Shown: one piece after another, positions 9,356 through 19,186 of the stretch
Layout: each line of letters begins with the position of its first letter
Numbering within the stretch: position 1 is the first letter of the stretch
Assembly (NCBI RefSeq): GCF_963378095.1
Contig: NZ_OY726397.1
Coordinates: 372,001-436,000, forward strand
Direction of reading: 5' to 3'
Length of the DNA: 64,000 bases
Origin: Mycolicibacterium sp. MU0053
Lineage (GTDB): Bacteria > Actinomycetota > Actinomycetes > Mycobacteriales > Mycobacteriaceae
Notes under the pieces: model-generated
What the model was told of the DNA's origin: nothing
What the model saw: the letters and a program-made list of their open reading frames with translations, nothing else
The model's database searches: none
Program-made: the position numbers and the translations under genes

Positions 9356-9524
9356 CAAATAGGAAACGATTCGCGATATTCCGACGTTGGTCTGTATACG
9401 TCCATGGCGGACGGGGGACCAAGGTATGCCCCCACCCAGCTTCGCCCACTACAGTGGACGGCAGGCAAAGCGCACCGCCCGCGGGTGGGCGACGTTGCTC
9501 TATTGAGGAGAGCAGGTAACCACG

Positions 9525-12074
<2,550 letters not shown>

Positions 12075-12087
12075 GCGAGACACGCAC

Positions 12088-12121
12088 AACGGGCGGTCAC
12101 CCTGCGGGGTGGCCGCCCGTT
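12088..12121 (+). terminator. Hairpin terminator after clpC1
   Basis: AACGGGCGGTCACC pairs with GGTGGCCGCCCGTT: a 14-base stem with one G-T wobble and a CTGCGG loop, 14 bases after the clpC1 stop. There is no T-run, as is common for mycobacterial terminators. Confidence 0.8.
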
Positions 12122-12201
12122 GGCGTATCCGCCTCAGGAACGGTCGGCACCGAGCATCGAGGTTGAGGTTACGACGCCACCGCTTGGGCCCTGCGCATAT
12201 G

Positions 12202-12309
12202 ATGCGTCCTGTAATCGACGGGCCGAGGAATCTGGTGAGAGTCCAGAACGGTCGCGCCACTGTCCATAGTCAGACCCATACGCCCGTCACTGCAACGACC
12301 CGGACGCGT
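12202..12309 (+). promoter_or_regulatory. Cobalamin (B12) riboswitch
   Basis: The conserved core GGAATCTGGTG, then AGTCC, then CGCGCCACTGT at about 12225-12275 matches the cobalamin riboswitch consensus. The ends ATGCGTCC (12202-12209) and GGACGCGT (12302-12309) can pair as P1 with one G-T wobble. There is no full class-I B12 box, so a shorter class-II type is likely. It lies directly before cbtB, as expected for a cobalt uptake operon repressed by cobalamin. Confidence 0.92.
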
Positions 12310-12329
12310 TATCCCGGAAAGGACCCCGA

Positions 12330-12545
12330 ATGACCACACCCGACGCTCATCGGACCCGTGTTCCCGCCATCGACCTCTCGGCCAGCAAGGCCATCGGCTG
12401 GCTCACGCTGACCGCCTTCCTGGCCTTGGTGCTGCTGTACTGCGTGGGCATGGATCAAGGTGCCACCTCGGTGTTGGGCAACAACACCTACGTGCACGAA
12501 TTCGTCCACGACGCCCGCCATCTGCTCGGCTTCCCCTGCCACTGA
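12330..12545 (+). CDS. cbtB: Cobalt transporter subunit CbtB
   Basis: 71 residues. One transmembrane helix (about 22-42) is followed by a short C-terminal tail rich in His (HEFVHDARHLLGFPCH), which is the CbtB metal-binding signature. It acts with CbtA in the cytoplasmic membrane to take up cobalt for cobalamin. ATG 12330 has GGAAAGGA seven to eight bases upstream. It is preceded by a cobalamin riboswitch and followed after 30 bases by cbtA. Confidence 0.94.
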   Translation: MTTPDAHRTRVPAIDLSASKAIGWLTLTAFLALVLLYCVGMDQGATSVLGNNTYVHEFVHDARHLLGFPCH

Positions 12546-12575
12546 CCAGCGCAAGCGGAAGAGAGCCAATCGAAT

Positions 12576-13397
12576 ATGGAAAAGCAGGTCATCTGGCGCG
12601 GCATCCTGGCCGGCGCCCTGGCGGGGGTGTTGGCATTCGTCTGGGCGCGCATCTTTGTGCAACCGGTGATCGATCGGGCCATCGACTACGAGGACGGCGT
12701 CGGCGCCGCGCGTGAGGCGCTGCACAGCGCCGCCGAACACGCCCACCAGCACGGCCACAGCCACGGCGAAGAGGGCGCGGCCATCACCCGCGCGGTGCAG
12801 GCCAATATCGGCATGGGGCTGGGACTGCTGGGGTTCAGTGTGGCAATGGCGGCGCTGCTGGCGATCGTGTTCTGCGTGCTGTACGGCCGCGCGCAGCTGT
12901 CCGCGCGGTTGCTGTCGGTGCTGATCGCCGGGGGCATGTTCGTCGCGCTGTGGTTGGTGCCGGCGCTGAAGTATCCGCCGAACCCGCCCGCGGTCAGCCT
13001 CGACGAGACCATCAACCAGCGCACGCTGCTGTACCTGCTGCTGGTCGCGTTGTCGGCGGTGCTGTTCGCCGCCGCCGTCTACCTCGGTAGCCGGTTGGCG
13101 CCCAAGCTCGGCGCCTGGAACGCGACGTTGGCCGGCGCCGCCGGATACCTGGTCGCGGTCGCGATCGTGATGCTGATTCTGCCGACCATCGACGAGACCC
13201 CGGGACCCATCGTGGATGCGGCCGGCACCATCGTGTTCGACGGCTTCCCCGCCGACGACCTCTACGAGTTCCGGTTGTTCTCGCTGGGCACTCAGATCGT
13301 GATGTGGGCCGCCATCGGGCTGGTCTTCGCCGCGTTGGTGTCCCGGCTGCTCGAGGGCAAACGGCAGCAGAGCACCGTCGGCGGCACGAGCGCGTAG
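12576..13397 (+). CDS. cbtA: Cobalt transporter subunit CbtA
   Basis: 273 residues with about six transmembrane segments. It starts with the typical CbtA helix (ILAGALAGVLAFVWA). A His-rich loop HAHQHGHSHGEEG at about residues 51-63 lies between the first two helices and probably binds Co2+. It is the membrane partner of CbtB and sits in the same B12-riboswitch-controlled transcript. A histidine phosphatase-like gene starts 18 bases after its stop and is probably co-transcribed. Confidence 0.93.
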   Translation: MEKQVIWRGILAGALAGVLAFVWARIFVQPVIDRAIDYEDGVGAAREALHSAAEHAHQHGHSHGEEGAAITRAVQANIGMGLGLLGFSVAMAALLAIVFCVLYGRAQLSARLLSVLIAGGMFVALWLVPALKYPPNPPAVSLDETINQRTLLYLLLVALSAVLFAAAVYLGSRLAPKLGAWNATLAGAAGYLVAVAIVMLILPTIDETPGPIVDAAGTIVFDGFPADDLYEFRLFSLGTQIVMWAAIGLVFAALVSRLLEGKRQQSTVGGTSA

Positions 13398-13415
13398 CGC
13401 GCGCATCGAGTCGCC

Positions 13416-13961
13416 ATGACTGAAGTCGTCCGGCTGACGCTGGTGTCGCACGCAATGACCGACGCCACGTCAGCCGGACGCTTCGCGTTGGATGAGCCAC
13501 TGTCCCGGCTCGGGCGACGCCAACTCGAATCCGGCTCTGGCCCTGATGATTTCGAGTACGCACTGTGCGGACCGGAGTTGCGTACCCGAGAGACCGCCGA
13601 GCTGGCCGGGCTCCCCGCCGAACCCGAGCCGGCCCTGGCGGACCTCGATGTCGGCCGGTGGAGCGGCGTCGAACTGGCCGCCGTCGATCCGCATGATCTC
13701 GATTGTTGGCTGACCGACCCCACCGCGGCGCCGCACGGCGGCGAGTCGATCGTCGAGCTGGTGGTGCGGGTGCGGGCCTGGCTGGCAGGGTTGGTCGAGC
13801 GACCCGCCCGGATTTGCGCCATCACCCATCCCGCGGTGATCCGCGCCGCCGTCGTCGTGGTCCTGGACGCCCCGCCGGCGTCGTTCTGGCGCATCGACGT
13901 GGCCCCGCTGAGCCGGACGGTGCTGCATCACCGGACCGCGGGGTGGACCCTGCGCCGCTGA
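13416..13961 (+). CDS. Histidine phosphatase-family protein with altered RHG motif
   Basis: 181 residues. Phosphoglycerate-mutase-like fold: N-terminal LTLVSHAMTDA at the place of the canonical LxRHGxT, LRTRETAEL matching LRARQTAE, LADLDVGRWSG, and ITHPAVIRA in place of SHGGVIR. Both catalytic His residues are present, but the Arg of RHG is Ser and the Gly is Ala. Activity may therefore be reduced or altered. It follows cbtA by 18 bases under the cobalamin riboswitch, so a cobalamin-related phosphatase role (compare CobC) is tempting but unproven. The gene ends just before the TPP riboswitch. Confidence 0.85.
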   Translation: MTEVVRLTLVSHAMTDATSAGRFALDEPLSRLGRRQLESGSGPDDFEYALCGPELRTRETAELAGLPAEPEPALADLDVGRWSGVELAAVDPHDLDCWLTDPTAAPHGGESIVELVVRVRAWLAGLVERPARICAITHPAVIRAAVVVVLDAPPASFWRIDVAPLSRTVLHHRTAGWTLRR

Positions 13962-13991
13962 CTGCAGGGCGCGAACGCCCTCGCGACTGCG

Positions 13992-13997
13992 CTACCT
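13992..13997 (+). promoter_or_regulatory. Candidate -10 element of the thiamine operon
   Basis: TACCTT fits TAnnnT. Transcription would start near 14004, just before the TPP riboswitch begins. No clear -35 is visible. Confidence 0.4.
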
Positions 13998-14010
13998 TGG
14001 TTCGGTAAAC

Positions 14011-14104
14011 CCACGCGGGAGTGCACGCTGAAGTGCGCTGAGAGGACGGCTGAGCGCCGTCGACCGTATGCACCTGTCCGGGTAATGCCGGCGTAGGGAG
14101 TGTG
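14011..14104 (+). promoter_or_regulatory. TPP (THI-element) riboswitch
   Basis: Conserved parts are visible in order: GCGGGAGTGC, GCGCTGAGAGGA, a variable hairpin, then CACCTGTCCGGGTAATGCCGGCGTAGGGAG. The 3' conserved AGGGAG (14095-14100) is nine bases from the ATG at 14110 and may itself be the ribosome binding site. That would make control translational. It governs the YkoEDC-type transporter. Confidence 0.95.
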
Positions 14105-14109
14105 ATCCG

Positions 14110-14748
14110 ATGACCAACGTTTCCGAACCCGATTTCGTCGGCCGCGGCGCCACCAACCGGGTGTATCGCTGGCGGGTGGTCGACATCGTGGTGGCCAGCG
14201 TGCTCGCCGTCGCCGCCGGATTGGTCTTCGTGCTGTGGAACATCGCCTCCAACCCGCTGACCGCACCGCTGGGCGCGCTGCTGCCCGGCCTGCAGGCGTT
14301 GGCCGGCGGTGGCTGGCTGTTCGCGGGGGTGCTGGTCGCGATGGTGATCCGCAAGCCCGGCGCTGCGATCTACGGTGAACTCGTCGCGGCCACGGTCTCG
14401 GCGCTGGTCGGCAACCAGTGGGGCGTGTTGACGCTGGTTTCCGGGCTGGTTCAGGGCCTGGGCGCCGAACTGGTGTTCGCGATCTTCCTGTATCGGGTGT
14501 GGAACCTGCCGGTCGCGGTGCTCGCCGGTGCGGTCGCCGGCGTCGCGATGGCGGCGAACGACCTCGTGCTCTGGTACCCCGGGGCCGCGGCGGCATTCGC
14601 CGTCACCTACACCGTCGCCGGGATCGTCTCCGGGGCGGTCATCGCCGGCGCCCTGTCCTGGTACGCGGTGCGCGGGCTCGCCAAGACCGGCGCGCTGTCG
14701 CGGTTTGCCTCGGGCCGGACGGGGTCGCGCAGCGACCTCACGCGGTGA
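14110..14748 (+). CDS. Thiamine ECF transporter S component, YkoE-like
   Basis: 212 residues with about five to six transmembrane helices. The N-terminus (YRWRVVDIVVASVLAV) and the internal GAAIYGELVAA segment match YkoE-type substrate-binding components. In ECF transporters the S component binds the vitamin or precursor in the membrane. The TPP riboswitch directly upstream indicates thiamine or its hydroxymethylpyrimidine precursor as substrate. The stop overlaps the start of the ATPase gene (GTGA). The C-terminus ends in a hydrophilic basic tail. Confidence 0.93.
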   Translation: MTNVSEPDFVGRGATNRVYRWRVVDIVVASVLAVAAGLVFVLWNIASNPLTAPLGALLPGLQALAGGGWLFAGVLVAMVIRKPGAAIYGELVAATVSALVGNQWGVLTLVSGLVQGLGAELVFAIFLYRVWNLPVAVLAGAVAGVAMAANDLVLWYPGAAAAFAVTYTVAGIVSGAVIAGALSWYAVRGLAKTGALSRFASGRTGSRSDLTR

Positions 14749-16223
14749 GCACGATCGGACCCTCGAGCGGTGCCGCCGTCGCCGCGCGCGGCTGGTCCTG
14801 GCGGCATGCGGGCCGGCCCCGCTACGCGGTGCGCGACCTCGACCTCGATATCGCCGCAGGCGAACGGGTATTGCTGCTGGGGGCCAGCGGGTCCGGCAAA
14901 TCCACGCTGCTGCAAGGGCTGGCCGGTCTCTTGGGGGGTCACGAAGAAGGTGACGAGGGCGGTCGGTTGCTGATCGACGGCGCACCGCCGGGTGAGCGCC
15001 GCAGCCGCATCGGCATGGTGCTGCAGAATCCCGCCTCGCAGGTCATCCTGTCCCGAGTCGGTGACGACGTGGCGTTCGGAATGGAGAACTTCAACGTCGC
15101 GCCGCAGCTCATCTGGCCGCGGGTGCGACGGGCGCTGGCCGCCGTCGGCCTCAGCGCCCCGTTGCAACACGACACCGCCAAACTGTCCGGCGGACAACAG
15201 CAACGGCTTGCGCTGGCCGGTGTGCTGGCCATGAATCCCGGCCTGATCCTGTTGGACGAGCCCACGGCCAACCTGGATCCGGCCGGCGTCGTGGAGGTCC
15301 GCGACGCGGTTGCCGCGGTGGTGGAGCAGACCGGCGCTACGCTCGTGGTCGTCGAGCATCGCACCGAGGTGTGGCTGCCGGTGGTGGACCGGTTGGTCGT
15401 GCTGGGCGCCGCCGGCGACGTCATCGCCGACGGGGCGCCGGCCGACGTCATCGCCACCCATCGCGACGGACTGACCCGCGCCGGAGTGTGGGTGCCCGGA
15501 GTCGCACTGCCGCAGGTCTCCCGAACCGGCCCGGTGGGCCGACCGTTGTTACGTGCCAGTGCGCTCTCGGCCGGTTACTCATCCGGGACACCAACGGACG
15601 CCATCGATTTCGACATCAGTCGCGGCGCCACCACCGTCATCTCCGGCCCCAACGGCGCGGGCAAGTCCGCGCTGGCATTGACCCTCGGCGGCCTGCTCCC
15701 GCCCCGCGCGGGCCGGCTCGAGGCCTGCGGCGGATTTGCGCCGGCACCGCAGCGCCCCGAACCCATCCGGTGGCGGTCCCGCGAACTGCTCACCCGCGTC
15801 GGCAGCGTGTTCCAGAACCCCGAGCACCAATTCCTCACCGGCAGCGTGCGCGACGAACTGGCGTGCGGACCCCGTGCCCTCAAGACGGCTGAGGCCGCAG
15901 TGGCCAAACGCTGTGACGACCTGCTGGAGCGACTGCGGCTCACGGGCTTGGCCGAGGCGAATCCGTACACGCTGTCCGGGGGCGAGCAGCGCAGGCTGTC
16001 GGTGGCGACCATCCTGGCGACACAGCCCGACGTGATCATCCTCGACGAGCCCACCTTCGGCCAGGACCGCAATACCTGGGCCGAGCTGGTCGCCCTGCTC
16101 GCCGAGATGGTCGGCGAGGGCACCGCTGTCGTCGCCGTCACCCACGACCTGCACTTCGCCGAACTGCTGGCCGACCGGCGCATCGAGTTGCGGGCCCCGG
16201 ACGTCACGAAGTCCGGGCGATGA
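14745..16223 (+). CDS. ECF transporter dual ATPase, YkoD-like
   Basis: 492 residues made of two fused ABC ATPase domains. Domain 1: Walker A GASGSGKST near residue 45, signature LSGGQQQR, Walker B LILLDEPTANLDP. Domain 2: GPNGAGKSA near residue 300, LSGGEQRR, VIILDEPTFGQD. Both look intact. GTG 14745 overlaps the YkoE stop by four bases; the open frame back to 14418 is a shadow of the S component. It powers thiamine-type uptake with the EcfT component encoded next. The stop overlaps that gene by four bases (ATGA). Confidence 0.94.
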   Translation: MSTIGPSSGAAVAARGWSWRHAGRPRYAVRDLDLDIAAGERVLLLGASGSGKSTLLQGLAGLLGGHEEGDEGGRLLIDGAPPGERRSRIGMVLQNPASQVILSRVGDDVAFGMENFNVAPQLIWPRVRRALAAVGLSAPLQHDTAKLSGGQQQRLALAGVLAMNPGLILLDEPTANLDPAGVVEVRDAVAAVVEQTGATLVVVEHRTEVWLPVVDRLVVLGAAGDVIADGAPADVIATHRDGLTRAGVWVPGVALPQVSRTGPVGRPLLRASALSAGYSSGTPTDAIDFDISRGATTVISGPNGAGKSALALTLGGLLPPRAGRLEACGGFAPAPQRPEPIRWRSRELLTRVGSVFQNPEHQFLTGSVRDELACGPRALKTAEAAVAKRCDDLLERLRLTGLAEANPYTLSGGEQRRLSVATILATQPDVIILDEPTFGQDRNTWAELVALLAEMVGEGTAVVAVTHDLHFAELLADRRIELRAPDVTKSGR

Positions 16224-16999
16224 GCAGCGCGACGGCCGTGGCGGTGCAGCGGGCCGCAATCAATCCGGTCGCGAAACTGATTGCGGCCCTGGTGATCGCG
16301 CTCGGCCTGGTCTCCAGTCTGGACTGGGTTTCGGCACTGACGGCACTGGTGCTCGAGCTCGCGTTGGTTTTGGTGCTCCGAGTCCCGTTGCGACAGATTT
16401 TGATTCGCGGTGCACTGCTGGCGGTCGTGGCCGCGCTCACCGCGGTGACGATACTGCTGTACGGACAATCCAGCGGCACCGTGCACTGGCACTTCCTGTT
16501 GATCACCATCAGTGACGGCTCAATCACGTTGGCCTTGGCCACCTTTCTGCGCGTCCTCGCCATCGCCCTGCCGTCGGTGCTGCTCTTCATCGACACCGAT
16601 CCGACCGAGCTCGCCGATGGCCTCGGACAGGTGCTTCGGCTGCCGTCCCGGTTTGTGTTGGGCGCGCTGGCCGGGCTGCGGTTGGTCGGGTTGCTCGGGC
16701 AGGACTGGCGGTATCTGGGTTATGCGCGCCGTGCCCGGGGGGTCGCGGACCGGGGTCGGCTGCGGCGCGCGGCCGGCCAGGCGTTCGCGTTGCTGGTGTT
16801 CGCGATCCGACGCGGCTCGATGTTGGCGACCGCGATGGAGGCCCGCGGCTTCGGCGCCTACCCGACCCGGACCTGGGCGCGGCCCGCCCGATTCGGCGGC
16901 CGCGACCTCGCATTGATCCTCGCGGCGTTCGGCATCGTCGCCGTCGCGGTCGGGATGTCGATCGGAACCGGCCACTGGAGCTTCATTGGAAATCTCTGA
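16220..16999 (+). CDS. ECF transporter T component, YkoC-like
   Basis: 259 residues, mostly hydrophobic, with about five transmembrane segments. The EcfT coupling region is recognisable: LRLVGLLGQDWRYLGYARRARG and SMLATAMEARGFG correspond to the two ARG coupling motifs that contact the ATPase grooves (ARRARG near residue 172, EARGFG near 212). It couples the ATPase to the YkoE-like S component. It overlaps the ATPase gene by four bases and the following kinase-like gene by 14 bases. Confidence 0.93.
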   Translation: MSSATAVAVQRAAINPVAKLIAALVIALGLVSSLDWVSALTALVLELALVLVLRVPLRQILIRGALLAVVAALTAVTILLYGQSSGTVHWHFLLITISDGSITLALATFLRVLAIALPSVLLFIDTDPTELADGLGQVLRLPSRFVLGALAGLRLVGLLGQDWRYLGYARRARGVADRGRLRRAAGQAFALLVFAIRRGSMLATAMEARGFGAYPTRTWARPARFGGRDLALILAAFGIVAVAVGMSIGTGHWSFIGNL

Positions 17000-17510
17000 G
17001 CTGGTGCGCCGGCTACCCGCCGGCGCCAGAACCGTGTTGATCGACGGCCGATCGGGTGCGGGCAAGACCGATCTGGCGGCCGCGCTGCAACGCGCCTGGG
17101 CCGACAGCGCCGTGATCAGCCTCGACGACATCTACCCCGGCTGGGACGGGCTGTCCTGGGCCGGCGAACACATCCGCGGCGCGCTCTTGGAACCGCGCGC
17201 GTCGGGGCGGCCCGGTCGGTGGCGACGCTGGGACTGGGCCACCGACGCGCCCGCCGAATGGCACACCGTCGCGCCCGGGCAACGCGTGATCGTGGAGGGC
17301 GTGGGGACGCTGACCGCGGCTAACCGGGCCCTGGCGGACCTGGGGATCTGGGTGGAGGCATCGGACGCCGACCGCAAGCGCCGGGCGCTGCTGCGCGACG
17401 GTGACACCTATGCGCCGCACTGGGACCGGTGGGCGCGGCAGGAACGGGACTTCATCGCTGCGCACGATCCGCGCACGGTCGCCGATCTCATTTTTCCGAA
17501 CCCGGCGTAA
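16986..17510 (+). CDS. P-loop kinase-like protein in thiamine operon
   Basis: 174 residues. Walker A is IDGRSGAGKTDLA near residue 18. SLDDIYPGWDGL follows, resembling the Asp-containing substrate loop of uridine/nucleoside kinases, and a lid-type basic segment DADRKRRALLRDG lies near residue 125. TTG 16986 is chosen because GGAG at 16977-16980 is five bases upstream and it overlaps the EcfT gene by 14 bases; GTG 17004 is an alternative. Position at the end of a TPP-riboswitch operon suggests it phosphorylates a thiamine-related compound, but it could be a generic nucleoside-kinase-like ATPase. The substrate is unknown. Confidence 0.8.
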   Translation: MEISELVRRLPAGARTVLIDGRSGAGKTDLAAALQRAWADSAVISLDDIYPGWDGLSWAGEHIRGALLEPRASGRPGRWRRWDWATDAPAEWHTVAPGQRVIVEGVGTLTAANRALADLGIWVEASDADRKRRALLRDGDTYAPHWDRWARQERDFIAAHDPRTVADLIFPNPA

Positions 17511-17523
17511 CCGTGGCCGCGGG

Positions 17524-18885
17524 TCACCCGACGGGGATCAGCCCGAACATCTGCTTGATCGTCATCATCAACCACCCCGCGGTGGCCGGGCTGTGATAGC
17601 GCGGCCAGTTCATCTGCAGGCTCAGCACCCAGGGCTGGCCGGTGCGGTCGACCGCGTACCAGCTGAACGTCAGATCGCCGGGCAGGTTGCCGGCCTTCGC
17701 CGCAATGTAGGGCCACTGCTCGCGGTCGAGATCGATGCCCGGAATCGCCGAGACCAGGTCTTTCACCGGGGCGGTGGGCCCGGTCGCCCCGGACTGCAGC
17801 CCGGCGTGCACCCGGCAGATGTCCTCGGCGCTGCCGTACCACTCCGCGCCGAACGGCGAGGCCGGCGAGTGGGTGCGTTCCGGATCGGGCTGGTACGGGC
17901 GGGATTTGGCATCCCGCAGCATCTGGGCGCGGCCCTCGCGGGAGGCGTGCTTCCATTCCTCGCGGACATCCGGTTGGCCCCAGCCGACCGAGAACAACTC
18001 CCGCATGGTGGGGAACGGGGTCATGCTGGCGGGATCGTGATGGCCCGCGTCGACGAGGGCCTGCTCGACCGCGTGGGTGCCGACGCGGTGGATCAACAGG
18101 TCGGTGGCCATGTTGTCGCTGTTGGCGATCATCTTCTCGGCGAGGTCCCGTACCGGCACCTTCGAACCCGGCGGGAGCTTGTCGAAACCGGAGGATCCGA
18201 CGGCCTTGGTGGCCTCGGTGATCACCAGTTCCTCATCCCACGACAACGCCCCGGCCCGCACCTGCTCGGCCACGGCGAAGAGCACGTAGAGCTTGAAGAT
18301 CGAGGCCAACGGCAGGGATTCGGCGGTGTTGGCGCCGGCCAACTGTCGGCATTGCCCGTCCACGATCCGCGACACCCGATACGAGTACCGCGCGCCGGTC
18401 TTGGACAGCACGTCGTCGACGTCGTCCCAGGACGCGATCTCGGGCGCGTGGTTGACGACCTTGAACCGGTCCACCAGGCCGGCGTCATCGGTATCGAGTT
18501 CGATGTCTTGACGCGCGCCGTACGACGTCACCAGGTGCAGCGTCGCGGAACCGGCGCCGAAATCGACCCCGCTGAGCGTGTAGGGCCGGTCCCACCACAG
18601 CCCGTCCATGGTGGTGACCACGGCGTCGACCTGATCCGGTGCGGCCAGGGTCTTGACCCCGACGTGACCGATGGGCCAGTCCGAGTTCAGCATGTCCATC
18701 ACCTGCTGGGCGCGGACACCCTGCGGCGTGCCGGTGCTGATGTGGACATCGGCCTTGCCGGCGAGCTCCGACGGCACCCCGGCGGGAGCGCACCCACCCG
18801 CCGAGACGATCACCAGAGCGGCAGTCAAACCCAGTGCCGCGCGCGCCTTAACTCTTTGCGGCAGGCCCGGCAACGTCCAGCACAA
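17524..18885 (-). CDS. lpqF: Lipoprotein LpqF, serine beta-lactamase-like hydrolase
   Basis: 453 residues from TTG 18885. The N-terminal basic stretch QRVKAR, a hydrophobic core and the lipobox SAGGC make a lipoprotein signal. The C-terminal half is a class A beta-lactamase/penicillin-binding fold: SIFK (Ser-xx-Lys) near residue 196, SDN near 260 (NSDNMATDLL) and KAG near 405. The start is uncertain: TTG 18885 overlaps mhuD by 38 bases, and TTG 18873 is an alternative. It lies directly downstream of mhuD, as Rv3593 does with Rv3592 in M. tuberculosis. The substrate is unknown. The end is 13 bases from the convergent kinase gene. Confidence 0.87.
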   Translation of the reverse strand: MCWTLPGLPQRVKARAALGLTAALVIVSAGGCAPAGVPSELAGKADVHISTGTPQGVRAQQVMDMLNSDWPIGHVGVKTLAAPDQVDAVVTTMDGLWWDRPYTLSGVDFGAGSATLHLVTSYGARQDIELDTDDAGLVDRFKVVNHAPEIASWDDVDDVLSKTGARYSYRVSRIVDGQCRQLAGANTAESLPLASIFKLYVLFAVAEQVRAGALSWDEELVITEATKAVGSSGFDKLPPGSKVPVRDLAEKMIANSDNMATDLLIHRVGTHAVEQALVDAGHHDPASMTPFPTMRELFSVGWGQPDVREEWKHASREGRAQMLRDAKSRPYQPDPERTHSPASPFGAEWYGSAEDICRVHAGLQSGATGPTAPVKDLVSAIPGIDLDREQWPYIAAKAGNLPGDLTFSWYAVDRTGQPWVLSLQMNWPRYHSPATAGWLMMTIKQMFGLIPVG

Positions 18886-19165
18886 CCTCGAATTCGAGCA
18901 GCGACGCGCCGGTGGCCACCGGATTGCGTTGCTGCCCCTGATGCGCCTCGATCGCCGGCCCGGTGGCCCAGGCCTGGAAGGCCTCCTCGGACTCCCACTG
19001 GGTCACCACGAAGTAACGCTCCTCGCCCTTGACCGGACGCAGCAGCTGAAAGCCCAGGAAACCGGGCTGGCTGTCGACGGCATGGGCGCGATTCGCAAAC
19101 CGCTTCTCCAGTTCGGGGCCTGCGTCGGCGGGAACTTCGATTGCATTGATCTTCACCACGGCCAT
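18848..19165 (-). CDS. mhuD: Heme-degrading monooxygenase MhuD
   Basis: 105 residues, ABM (ferredoxin-like) fold, active as a dimer in the cytosol. The key residues known from M. tuberculosis MhuD are at identical numbers: Asn7, Trp66 and His75 (heme ligand). It degrades heme to mycobilin isomers and releases iron without CO. ATG at 19163-19165 is six bases from TAGCCT on the minus strand, so the message is probably leaderless. It is followed by lpqF with an overlap, and the divergent hydrolase starts 21 bases away, sharing the same -10 sequence. Confidence 0.96.
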   Translation of the reverse strand: MAVVKINAIEVPADAGPELEKRFANRAHAVDSQPGFLGFQLLRPVKGEERYFVVTQWESEEAFQAWATGPAIEAHQGQQRNPVATGASLLEFEVVLDVAGPAAKS

Positions 19166-19170
19166 GGCGC

Positions 19171-19177
19171 TAGGCTA
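19171..19177. promoter_or_regulatory. Overlapping divergent -10 elements, mhuD and hydrolase
   Basis: TAGGCTA reads TAGGCT on the plus strand (19171-19176; ten bases to the ATG at 19187) and TAGCCT on the minus strand (19172-19177; six bases to the ATG of mhuD at 19165). The whole gap between the two start codons is 21 bases. A single near-symmetric element seems to serve both genes. The -35 regions would lie in the opposing coding sequences. Confidence 0.55.
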
Positions 19178-19186
19178 CCGCTTCGC

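Noticed and set aside
14418..14744. N-terminal extension of the YkoD-like ATPase frame
   Set aside because: It is the YkoE-like S-component gene read in another frame; the GTG at 14745 fits coupling and homology.
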